A DNA stretch of 64,000 nucleotides, from assembly GCF_005869225.1 (NCBI RefSeq), contig NZ_SWFP01000002.1, positions 62,001 through 126,000 of the forward strand. Direction: 5' to 3'. The translations under genes and the position numbers were made by a program. Positions 56,201-62,623 of the stretch are shown here, piece by piece; within the stretch, counting starts at the first letter, position 1, and every line of letters starts with the position of its first letter. The notes below the pieces were generated by a model that saw nothing but the letters and a program-made list of their open reading frames with translations, ran no database searches and had not been told where the DNA came from. Source of the stretch: Dyadobacter bucti. Its GTDB lineage: Bacteria; Bacteroidota; Bacteroidia; Cytophagales; Spirosomataceae.

Positions 56201-56436
56201 CTTCCACCGAACAACTCCGCGCGTTGCTTTCGATCCTTGTGGTGGCGATTATCGGTCTGGTACCGGCTGCGATTTCGTCGGGGATCGGGTCTGATGTGCA
56301 GCGGCCGCTGGCTACAGTGATCATAGGCGGGCTGACCAGTACCTTACTTTTTGCGCCAATACTGCTGCCGCCTCTGTACCTGTGGGCTGAAAAGAAACGT
56401 AAACCGAAAAAAACGGGCGAAATCATGGATTTGTAA
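53293..56436 (+). CDS. RND heavy-metal efflux permease, CzcA-like
   Basis: 1047 residues with the standard 12-helix RND layout and two large periplasmic loops. The fourth-helix motif AIDFGIIVDGACVMAEH (D400, G402, D406) is of the DFG-x3-DGA type found in HME pumps for divalent cations such as Zn, Co, Cd or Ni, rather than the CusA copper/silver type. Other marks are NVIVVAQYPGRAAEEVEQQV, VPGIADVTTFGGPLKQYHV and GVGFVSIFGISVMAGVLLVS. It is driven by the proton gradient across the inner membrane and is the last gene of the efflux operon. Confidence 0.95.
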   Translation: MIKNLLFFSLRNRWVVIAVSFVLMGVGYWCFTQLKIEAYPDIADTNVIVVAQYPGRAAEEVEQQVTVPIERALQNTPNVLDRRSRTIFGLSVVQLTFKDGTDDYFARQQVTERIASAELPAGVSPELAPLSTAVGEILRYVVEAPASYSPTQLRDLQDWVIKPALLQVPGIADVTTFGGPLKQYHVITSPEKLVKYGLSLQNVMDAINVNNQNTGGNIISRGGQGFAIRGLGAIKDELDIQNIVLKSDNGVPVFVRDVATVEITPPPPSGVMGYTITQDKVDVSSGVEGIILLRRYENPSEVLKVLKEKMADLTASELPEGVKLRPLYDRSFLIDHSLETVAHTLFEGITIVVILLIFFLGSIRSALVVALTIPFSLLFAFILMRLTGIPANLLSLGAIDFGIIVDGACVMAEHLIRKYRTATVEEKEQGIVKITLLAAQEVGREIFFSVTIIILAYMPILLMTRVEGKLFSPMALTLAFAVIGSMLAALTFIPVLISFAYRKALADPEKPIKEQKNFILEFMTRSYAKSLAGFLRHYKTTVIAGFSVVMVLVLFGLKLRTEFLPTLDEGSIFLRGNFPSGITIQENASYAPKIRKIISKYPQIAFVITQTGRNDDGTDPFPANRNEILVGLKDYELWSKTITKKELVEKIKTDLQTQLPAVSFSSGQPIIDQVMEIVTGSAADLAVSIVGDDLHMMRQKAEAIAKIVKATRGADNVNIEQEGPQEQLAININRQAAARFGINVADIQNMIEAAIGGKTISTLYDGTKRYDIVVRFLPKYRNSIDAIKNVQVPSLTGALVPMSQLADIRFIEGQTNIYRYGSKRMVTVRTNIRGRDQGGFVAELQKKLNAKVHVPKGYSIVYGGQYENLERAGKQLAFTIPLTIVMVFLFLFMLFKNLPHTMVTMSCILFALGGGISALLLRGYYFNVSAGVGFVSIFGISVMAGVLLVSALNRAQQSQDNNIHENVLEASTEQLRALLSILVVAIIGLVPAAISSGIGSDVQRPLATVIIGGLTSTLLFAPILLPPLYLWAEKKRKPKKTGEIMDL

Positions 56437-56442
56437 TTTTTT

Positions 56443-56484
56443 AAGCAGGAAAAATCTATTTTTGCTGATCTACCCTGCTTTTTT
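56443..56484. terminator. stem-loop at the end of the efflux operon with an embedded GH97 promoter
   Basis: AAGCAGG (56443-56449) and CCTGCTT (56474-56480) form a 7-bp stem followed by T residues up to the GH97 start codon. The loop contains TATTTTTG (56457-56464), a perfect TAnnTTTG -7 box, with a TTTG 23 bp upstream (56430-56433). The same 40 bp may therefore end one transcript and start the next. Confidence 0.55.
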
Positions 56485-58458
56485 ATGAAAAAATTCCTGG
56501 CCATTTCTGCCTTCCTGATCGTGCCGTTATTCACGGTTGCGGCTATCCAAAAAGATGTATTGTCTCCCGACGGGAAAATCCGGGTTTCGGTCGCCATCGA
56601 CAAGACATTCAGTTACTCGGTTTTTTACAATAACCAAACCCTTTTAACGGCTTCTGAAATTGATATGGCCCTGGAAAACGGGGCCACACTTTCCGGCCAG
56701 CGTTCCAAGCCCAAGATCACTACGCGGGCCGTCAATGAAGTGATCATCTCGCCGGTGCCGGAAAAACGGAAAAGGATTCCCGACGTCTATAATGAAATTA
56801 CCTTCCGTTTTCAGGGTTCGTTCGGCGTTATTTTCAGGGTTTATAATGATGGTGTTGCCTACCGTATTACCACGGCTTTCAAGGATTCCCTTATTGTTAA
56901 AAACGAAACGGCCCATTTCAAATTTTCTTCCAGCCACCAGGTATACCTTTCCGAAGTAGCTGCGCGCGGCAACCAGGACAAGTACCATACCAGTTTTGAG
57001 GAGCCTTACCAGGTGAAAAGGCTGGACAGCATTTCTTCCAAAAAACTGCTCTTCACACCGCTTTTGATCGCACCTGAAAATCAGCCCAAAATCGTCATCA
57101 CAGAATCGGACCTGGAAGACTACCCGGGTATGTACCTCGCAGGCACAGGAAAAAATGCGCTATCCGCCGATCTTCCGCCCTATCCCAAAAAAGAGACCGT
57201 CATGACAGGCGAGTTTTCGCATGTGTATGTAGCTGAAAGAGAGAATTTTCTCGCAAAGACAAAAGGTACCCGCAGTTTTCCCTGGCGTGTGATCATGATA
57301 GCTCCCGAAGACAAAGACCTTCCGGCGAATGACCTCGTTTACAGGCTGGCATCTCCCTCCCGCGTCAGCGATGTTTCCTGGATACAGCCCCGAAAATCGA
57401 CGGAGGAATGGATCATTTCTTCCAATATTTTCAATGTGCCTTTTAAAAGCGGGATCAATACGGAGACTTACAAATACTATGTTGATTTTGCCAAACGGTT
57501 TGGGTTCGAGCAGGTTTTGCTGGATGCGGGATGGAGCGACAACAATGATCTTTTCAAAATTACACCCACGCTCGATATGGAGGAGCTTGTTCTTTATGCT
57601 AAAAGCAAAGGCATCAAACTGGGCATGTGGACACTCGCGATGACCCTCGACAGACAGCTGGAACCCGCGCTCAACCAGTTTAACAAATGGGGCGTTGACT
57701 TCATAATGACAGACTTCATCGACCGGGACGACCAGAAAACCGTTAATTTTTATCATAAAGTAGCCAAGGCCTGCGCCCGCCACAAAATCATGCTGATGTT
57801 CCATGGCGCATTCAAACCCGCAGGCTTCAACCGCACTTATCCGCACGCATTGACGCGGGAAGCGGTTTTGGGTTCCGAATACAACATGTGGAGCGACAAA
57901 GCACATCCCGATCACAACCTGCTCCTGCCTTTTATCCGCATGACTTCCGGCCCGATGGATTATGAACCAGGCCTGCTCAGCAACGGTACTGTCAAAACTT
58001 TCCGTTCGGCTGCTGAAAACGTAATGTCGCTCGGCACCAGAACGCAGCAGCTGGCGATGTTTGTGGTATACGAAAGCCCCATCCAGCTTTTTTCCGGAAA
58101 TCCGTCGCAGGGACTCTTGGAGCCTGATTTTATGGAGTTACTCGGCAGCATACCGACCGTCTGGGACACGACCATTGTGCTCAATGCAAAGCTCGGAGAC
58201 TACATCGTAACAGCCCGAAAAAAGGATAACAACTGGTATATCGGTGCCATGACCGACCTCACGCCCAGAGAATTAACCGTTTCTCTGGATTTTCTGGATC
58301 AGCATAATTACGAGGCAGTCATTTGCGAAGACGGTGTCAATGCGGACAGGTATGCTTCAGATTACCGGTTATACAAAAAGCAGTTAAAAAAAAACGACGC
58401 CATTCAGATCAAAATGGCGCCGGGCGGTGGGTATGTAGTACGGTTGAAACGAAAATGA
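56485..58458 (+). CDS. glycoside hydrolase family 97, probably retaining alpha-glycosidase
   Basis: 657 residues with a signal peptide. The N-terminal GH97 sandwich (about 25-300; YNEITFRFQGSFGVIFRVYNDG) is followed by a TIM barrel (about 305-560) with LDAGWSDNNDLF, KLGMWTLAMTLDR, WGVDFIMTDFIDRDDQ, MLMFHGAFKPAGFNRTYPHA and VLGSEYNMW, and a C-terminal sandwich. D410 in MTDFIDRDDQ is at the position of the nucleophile in retaining GH97 enzymes such as alpha-galactosidases; E465 in GSEYNMW is a candidate acid/base. It therefore looks unlike the inverting SusB alpha-glucosidase. It is exported and calcium-dependent by family. No SusCD partner is adjacent. Confidence 0.93.
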   Translation: MKKFLAISAFLIVPLFTVAAIQKDVLSPDGKIRVSVAIDKTFSYSVFYNNQTLLTASEIDMALENGATLSGQRSKPKITTRAVNEVIISPVPEKRKRIPDVYNEITFRFQGSFGVIFRVYNDGVAYRITTAFKDSLIVKNETAHFKFSSSHQVYLSEVAARGNQDKYHTSFEEPYQVKRLDSISSKKLLFTPLLIAPENQPKIVITESDLEDYPGMYLAGTGKNALSADLPPYPKKETVMTGEFSHVYVAERENFLAKTKGTRSFPWRVIMIAPEDKDLPANDLVYRLASPSRVSDVSWIQPRKSTEEWIISSNIFNVPFKSGINTETYKYYVDFAKRFGFEQVLLDAGWSDNNDLFKITPTLDMEELVLYAKSKGIKLGMWTLAMTLDRQLEPALNQFNKWGVDFIMTDFIDRDDQKTVNFYHKVAKACARHKIMLMFHGAFKPAGFNRTYPHALTREAVLGSEYNMWSDKAHPDHNLLLPFIRMTSGPMDYEPGLLSNGTVKTFRSAAENVMSLGTRTQQLAMFVVYESPIQLFSGNPSQGLLEPDFMELLGSIPTVWDTTIVLNAKLGDYIVTARKKDNNWYIGAMTDLTPRELTVSLDFLDQHNYEAVICEDGVNADRYASDYRLYKKQLKKNDAIQIKMAPGGGYVVRLKRK

Positions 58459-58470
58459 AACACTGCAATT

Positions 58471-59157
58471 TTAATCTACAAACTGCCTGTCGGCCAATGC
58501 GTTGATGTCCTTTACTTCGAGGATATTTTTTTCATATCCGTACTTTACAACTTTAATCATCGCATCTCCGACCTGGCTGAGCCTGGAAAGGAAATTGGGG
58601 AAAAACGTACGGAGGATCGGAAAAAGCCAGCGGAAATATTTATAAAGTGACAATGTATTTTTGGCACCTTCGGTAGGCTGCATCACGCCGGGACGAAACG
58701 CGTATGCTTTTTTGAAAGGCAATTTCATGAGATCATTTTCGGTCTTGCCTTTCACCCTCGCCCACATCAATTTGCCGTTTTCAGTGGTGTCGGTACCTGA
58801 GCCGGAAACGTAGCAAAAAACCATGTCGGGATTGATCCTGCTCAATGTGCCCGCCACGTGCAGCGTCAGGGTATGCGTGAGTTTAAAATACTCAGGTTCT
58901 TTCATCCCCACCGATGAAACGCCCAGACAAAAGAAACAGGCATTGTAGCCAGCCAGCTCGCTTTCTATCGGAGAAATATCAAAGAAATCCTTATGTACGA
59001 CCTGCTTTACTTTGGGATGTTCGATGTCGTAAGGTTTTCTGCCGATGATCAATATGGCTTCCACATCGTCGCTCTGAAGGCATTGCAACAATACGCCCTC
59101 TCCTACCATACCGGTAACGCCGGTGATAATTGCCCTGATCTTTGTATTTTTTTCCAT
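58471..59157 (-). CDS. NAD(P)-binding Rossmann protein (atypical SDR, HTATIP2-like)
   Basis: 228 residues. The dinucleotide-binding loop GVTGMVGEG is at 14-22, followed by ILIIGRKPYDI, VHKDFFDISPIE and YNACFFCLGVSS; VSGSGTD and VKGKTENDLMKL take the place of the SDR active-site region, and AFRPGVMQPT is conserved in this group. A Tyr-Lys pair of classical SDRs is not clear, so it may be a redox sensor rather than an enzyme. It ends 12 bp from the convergent GH97 gene and follows the TetR gene by 7 bp, so both are probably one unit. Confidence 0.85.
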   Translation of the reverse strand: MEKNTKIRAIITGVTGMVGEGVLLQCLQSDDVEAILIIGRKPYDIEHPKVKQVVHKDFFDISPIESELAGYNACFFCLGVSSVGMKEPEYFKLTHTLTLHVAGTLSRINPDMVFCYVSGSGTDTTENGKLMWARVKGKTENDLMKLPFKKAYAFRPGVMQPTEGAKNTLSLYKYFRWLFPILRTFFPNFLSRLSQVGDAMIKVVKYGYEKNILEVKDINALADRQFVD

Positions 59158-59164
59158 GTTAGTT

Positions 59165-59728
59165 TTAAATGGTGATCATGTCCCAGATCATTTCAAAAGC
59201 CTGATCGATGACTTCTGATTCTCTTTTTTTATCAAAACCAGCCTTGGCAAGATACTGATGCAGCCCGTACACGTGGCTGCCAACCAAGGTCAGCAAAAGA
59301 TCGGCTGGCAAAGGTTTCAGAATTCCTTCACGTACTGCCTGTTCAAAAAGCTCGATATGCGGTTTAGCCTGGTTTACCAGCTCGTCGGGCGGGATACTTG
59401 CCAGGTGGGGCGAAAAATGAAATTGCTGGATGAAATAAAACTCCTGGTTGTTTTTCAGCGCCCAATATAGTGTGTGGTTGAATAGGGTCCTGAACTTTGC
59501 CTCGACAGTATCGTTGTTGTCTATCTGGGAATATACATAGGTATTAAGCTCCCCTTTGATACGGTTGTATAAATTAATGACCAGCTCGTCCTTGGTTTTA
59601 AAATAATGAAACAAAGTACCCGCCGCCACGCCCGCGTTACTTGCGATTTTGCTGGTGGGCGTTCCGTGAAAACCATATTCCACGAACAATTGCAGGGCCG
59701 ATTCAAGTATTTTCTTTTGTTTGTCCAT
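59165..59728 (-). CDS. TetR/AcrR-family transcriptional regulator
   Basis: 187 residues from ATG at 59726-59728; a GTG at 59758 would add 10 residues but falls inside a candidate operator. The HTH is at about 8-55 (ILESALQLFVEYGFHGTPTS, GVAAGTLFHYFKTKDELVIN). The rest is the helical ligand-binding domain with LWALKNNQEFYFIQQFHFSP. It probably represses itself and the NAD(P)-binding gene 7 bp downstream, and possibly the divergent aldo/keto reductase gene. Confidence 0.93.
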   Translation of the reverse strand: MDKQKKILESALQLFVEYGFHGTPTSKIASNAGVAAGTLFHYFKTKDELVINLYNRIKGELNTYVYSQIDNNDTVEAKFRTLFNHTLYWALKNNQEFYFIQQFHFSPHLASIPPDELVNQAKPHIELFEQAVREGILKPLPADLLLTLVGSHVYGLHQYLAKAGFDKKRESEVIDQAFEMIWDMITI

Positions 59729-59746
59729 TACAGCATGTGTTTTTGA

Positions 59747-59762
59747 TTGACTGCTCACTCAA
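59747..59762. promoter_or_regulatory. candidate TetR operator
   Basis: TTGACTGCTCACTCAA reads as a TTGAnTGnnCAnTCAA dyad, symmetric at 12 of 16 positions and typical in size for TetR-family operators. It lies 18 bp upstream of the TetR ATG and overlaps the alternative GTG start, which favours the downstream ATG. Confidence 0.45.
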
Positions 59763-59791
59763 CAAATTTATGTACTTTTTATGTTTAGCCA

Positions 59792-59805
59792 ATGACTTGC
59801 GTCAT
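59792..59805. promoter_or_regulatory. second palindrome in the TetR/aldo-keto reductase gap
   Basis: ATGAC-ttgc-GTCAT is a perfect 5-bp dyad 30 bp from the candidate TetR operator and about 103 bp before the divergent aldo/keto reductase start. It may be a regulator site for either gene. Confidence 0.3.
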
Positions 59806-59908
59806 ACCTGGACAAATTTAACTGCCCCAGGCCGCAGATATTTGTTTAAACATGTCAAATGACAATCTTGCAGCCGCAAACCATTCCATTTAGTATTAAA
59901 AATACCTT

Positions 59909-60898
59909 ATGAATTACCAACCTGATGCTGACCGTTACCAGCACATGACGTACCGCCGCTGCGGAAGAAGCGGCCTCAAACTACCTGCAATTTCACTCGG
60001 GCTGTGGCACAATTTCGGCGGAGTGGATATTTTTGAAAACTATCGTGCGATTCTCAGGACTGCTTTCGATAAGGGCATCACACATTTTGACCTGGCCAAT
60101 AATTACGGTCCTCCGGCAGGTTCGGCAGAAGAGAATTTCGGGTTATTGATGAAAAAAGATTTTGCCCCATACCGAGACGAACTGATCATTTCCTCCAAAG
60201 CCGGTTACCTCATGTGGCCGGGACCTTACGGAGAATGGGGTTCAAGGAAATACCTGATGGCGAGCATTGACCAGAGCCTGAAAAGAATGGGGCTGGACTA
60301 TGTCGATATCTTTTACTCGCACCGTCCCGATCCCGAAACCCCTCTTGAAGAAACCATGTCTGCACTGGACACTATCGTGCGGCAGGGCAAAGCGCTCTAC
60401 GTCGGGATATCCAATTATCAGGCGGAGGATGCTGAAAAGGCCATTGCCATACTGAAACAGCTCGGGACGCCCTGCCTGATCCATCAACCCAAATACTCCA
60501 TGTTCGAACGCTGGGTAGAAGGGGGTTTAATGGACATACTAGGCCGTGAAGGTGTAGGATGTATCCCTTTTTCGCCTCTCGCTCAGGGACTTTTGACTAA
60601 CAAATATCTTCATGGCATTCCGGCTGATTCACGGGCGGCCAAGGCCGAAGGTTATCTGCAGGAAAGCCAGGTAACCCCGGAAATTGTTGAAAAAATCAAA
60701 AAACTGAATGAGATAGCGGTGGATCGTGGGCAAAGCCTGGCGCAAATGGCGTTATCCTGGCTGCTGAAAGATCCGCGGGTCACTTCCGTGCTGATAGGTG
60801 CCAGCAAAGTTGCCCAACTGCTTGATTCTCTTTCTTGTCTGAATAATACTGCGTTTTCGGAAGACGAACTGAAAAGGATCGAAGCGGTGCTGGCTTAA
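59909..60898 (+). CDS. aldo/keto reductase, L-glyceraldehyde 3-phosphate reductase-like
   Basis: 329 residues, about the length of the YghZ/GPR group. The AKR active-site elements are present: FDLANNYGPPAGSAEENFG (catalytic Tyr), ISSKAGYLMWPGPYGEWGS (Lys), SLKRMGLDYVDIFYSHRPDP (His) and the NADPH-binding tail LLKDPRVTSVLIGASKVAQL. These enzymes detoxify L-glyceraldehyde 3-phosphate and methylglyoxal or bind K+ channels as beta-like subunits. It is divergent from the TetR gene and followed by a strong terminator. Confidence 0.93.
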   Translation: MNYQPDADRYQHMTYRRCGRSGLKLPAISLGLWHNFGGVDIFENYRAILRTAFDKGITHFDLANNYGPPAGSAEENFGLLMKKDFAPYRDELIISSKAGYLMWPGPYGEWGSRKYLMASIDQSLKRMGLDYVDIFYSHRPDPETPLEETMSALDTIVRQGKALYVGISNYQAEDAEKAIAILKQLGTPCLIHQPKYSMFERWVEGGLMDILGREGVGCIPFSPLAQGLLTNKYLHGIPADSRAAKAEGYLQESQVTPEIVEKIKKLNEIAVDRGQSLAQMALSWLLKDPRVTSVLIGASKVAQLLDSLSCLNNTAFSEDELKRIEAVLA

Positions 60899-60916
60899 TA
60901 TTTCAGATTCAATGCC

Positions 60917-60960
60917 GCATTCTTCGCCGCTTTCTTGAAGGCGAAGAATGCCTTTTTTTA
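60917..60960 (+). terminator. intrinsic terminator after the aldo/keto reductase gene
   Basis: GCATTCTTCGCC (60917-60928) pairs perfectly over 12 bp with GGCGAAGAATGC (60940-60951) and is followed by seven T. It overlaps the stop codon of the convergent gene by a few bases and may serve both. Confidence 0.9.
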
Positions 60961-61614
60961 ATGCGCGACCCGGTTTTTATCTACCCAATAGGCGAGCCAC
61001 AGGACAATCGCCTGCAAGACCATGAATGAAACAAACATTGCCGGAATGGAGTCGCCCGGGGGCGGACCGAATAAATTGAAAAGGTTGGCGGCAACAAAAA
61101 AAGCGACCATTACCCACAAGCTCCACTTGCCCTGGCTGTTTACCGCCCGGGTGCTTTTGGCATATAAGTAAACCCCTCCAAAGAACAGTATGCCTTCGAT
61201 CAGTAGCGTAAGCGGCATGGAATTCCAGAGGCCCAGGCCTACCTTTTCGGAACCAAACAAGGTTAGTGGAAGATCGGCGGTGTGGACTATGTAATCCAGA
61301 AACCAGTGACTGAGCACTGCCAAACCAACGATTGCTGCGTCTTTGAAATCTTTTTTAAATAACCAATACAAAAAACCGACTACAACTCCCCAGAGAACTC
61401 CCATCACAAGGCTGTGCGTGTAGGGATAATGCACAAAATCGAAGGGATTCACTTCGGTGAAACCTGGAACGATCTTGACTTGCTCAATGTCCAGCAAGAG
61501 CAGTACAGGCCAGAGAATGTCCACAAACTCGACGGCCAGAAAAAGCATAACGAGCGATATTTTTGGAGCTGCTTTTTTCACTCCAAGTGCTAATCCGTAA
61601 TGTCCGATAAACAT
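60958..61614 (-). CDS. YdjM-like (DUF457) membrane protein
   Basis: 218 residues with five to six membrane segments. H5 in MFIGHYGLALG, LAVEFVDILW, YPYTHSLVMG and LSHWFLDYIVH show the His/Asp pattern of the YdjM/DUF457 membrane-bound metal-dependent hydrolases. The family's substrate is unknown; phospholipase-like activity has been suggested for relatives. It follows the Crp/Fnr-like gene on the same strand after 73 bp. Confidence 0.85.
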   Translation of the reverse strand: MFIGHYGLALGVKKAAPKISLVMLFLAVEFVDILWPVLLLLDIEQVKIVPGFTEVNPFDFVHYPYTHSLVMGVLWGVVVGFLYWLFKKDFKDAAIVGLAVLSHWFLDYIVHTADLPLTLFGSEKVGLGLWNSMPLTLLIEGILFFGGVYLYAKSTRAVNSQGKWSLWVMVAFFVAANLFNLFGPPPGDSIPAMFVSFMVLQAIVLWLAYWVDKNRVAH

Positions 61615-61687
61615 AAATATGAGTTGATTAATGATGCTGCAAAGCTATCACCGGCTCATTTAAAGCCACTTGACATATATCAAGAAA

Positions 61688-62257
61688 TCAGGAAAGTTGC
61701 TTTCTGCGTATTCTGCTGATCGTTTCGGGTGTCATGCCGAGCATGGAAGCGAGATACTGAAGCGGTACCTGATTAAAAATCTCCCGGTTATGTTCAAAGA
61801 AGAAGTTGTAGCGTTGCTCGGCAGTCATGGATAAGAGGTTGAATATGCGATCTTCCATGATCGTGAAACAGTGTGCGATGAATAATCTTTCCGTTTCCGG
61901 CCATCTGGGTATGAGCTCCCCGATCCGGTCGTAGTCCGCTTTTTCGATGGTATATAATTCCGTATCGGTCAGTGCCTGCATATTCCAGCGCCCGGGCGTG
62001 CGAAAAACGAGGCTTGCGAGGTCTGTTACAAAATAGCCTTTTGTAGAAATCCATTGCGTAACCTCCCTGTCCTCCTGCGACACAAAAATTCGCAGCATAC
62101 CCGACTGGATAAAGCTGAGTTTGTTACAGATTTTCCCGGTCTGGAGGTAATAGTCACCTTTTTTGAGCGTGGATTTTCTGAACAGCTGGGCTACTTTGTA
62201 AAGATCCTCCCGTTCAAAAGCAAAGTAGGAATGCAGGTATTGTTCGAGTTCAGTCAT
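61688..62257 (-). CDS. Crp/Fnr-family transcriptional regulator
   Basis: 189 residues. An N-terminal cyclic-nucleotide-binding-like barrel (about 20-110; LKKGDYYLQTGKICNKLSFI, GMLRIFVSQEDREVTQW) lacks the FGE...PRxAT cassette, so cAMP binding is unlikely. The C-terminal HTH has VPLQYLASMLGMTPETISRI. No FNR-type N-terminal Cys cluster is seen. Such short Crp-like proteins are common in Bacteroidota and the ligand is usually unknown. Possible target: the YdjM-like gene downstream. Confidence 0.9.
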   Translation of the reverse strand: MTELEQYLHSYFAFEREDLYKVAQLFRKSTLKKGDYYLQTGKICNKLSFIQSGMLRIFVSQEDREVTQWISTKGYFVTDLASLVFRTPGRWNMQALTDTELYTIEKADYDRIGELIPRWPETERLFIAHCFTIMEDRIFNLLSMTAEQRYNFFFEHNREIFNQVPLQYLASMLGMTPETISRIRRKQLS

Positions 62258-62623
62258 ATTAATGTGAAGTTAGCACGAAGCCGGCGCGAACGTAGACGTT
62301 CGTGACTTTTATTTTCAGGCCTCCGGCCGGTATAGTTAGCGCGAACATAATGTCGTGATCAATACTCCTAGGCCTCCGGCGGGTGAAATACTTCTCCTAC
62401 GGCCGGAGGCCTTTTAATAGTCGGCATTAACCTGGAGGCTGGCGCCAGCGTGCGCGATTTCGTACAAAGATGTTCGAATCTGAACAAAGTTAAATCTAAA
62501 AACGGCCATCATGAACTAAAAAAAGGGATTTTCACTTACTGGCATATATTTTATACAAAGAACTATGCAATACCATGTACCGTCTGTTAGCCATAAAAAT
62601 AAAATAGTAATCAACCTGACCTC
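62258..62623. repeat. intergenic region with GC-rich inverted repeats
   Basis: 366 bp between the divergent Crp/Fnr-like and ABC permease genes. A perfect hairpin, GGCCTCCGGC (62371-62380) with GCCGGAGGCC (62402-62411), is followed by TTTT. A related GGCCTCCGGCCGG lies near 62318-62330, CGAACGT-aga-CGTTCG occurs near 62288-62302, and GTTAGC followed by GCGAAC or ACGAAG recurs near 62269 and 62335. These look like relics of a repeat element. The last 200 bp are AT-rich with no clear promoter. Confidence 0.65.

Noticed and set aside
56485-58458. SusB-type inverting alpha-glucosidase
   Set aside because: The retaining-type Asp (D410) is present, and no starch-type SusCD lies beside it.
61688-62257. 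cAMP-responsive Crp linked to the cyclase operon
   Set aside because: The barrel lacks the FGE and PRxAT phosphate-binding residues, so there is no sequence support for cAMP binding.
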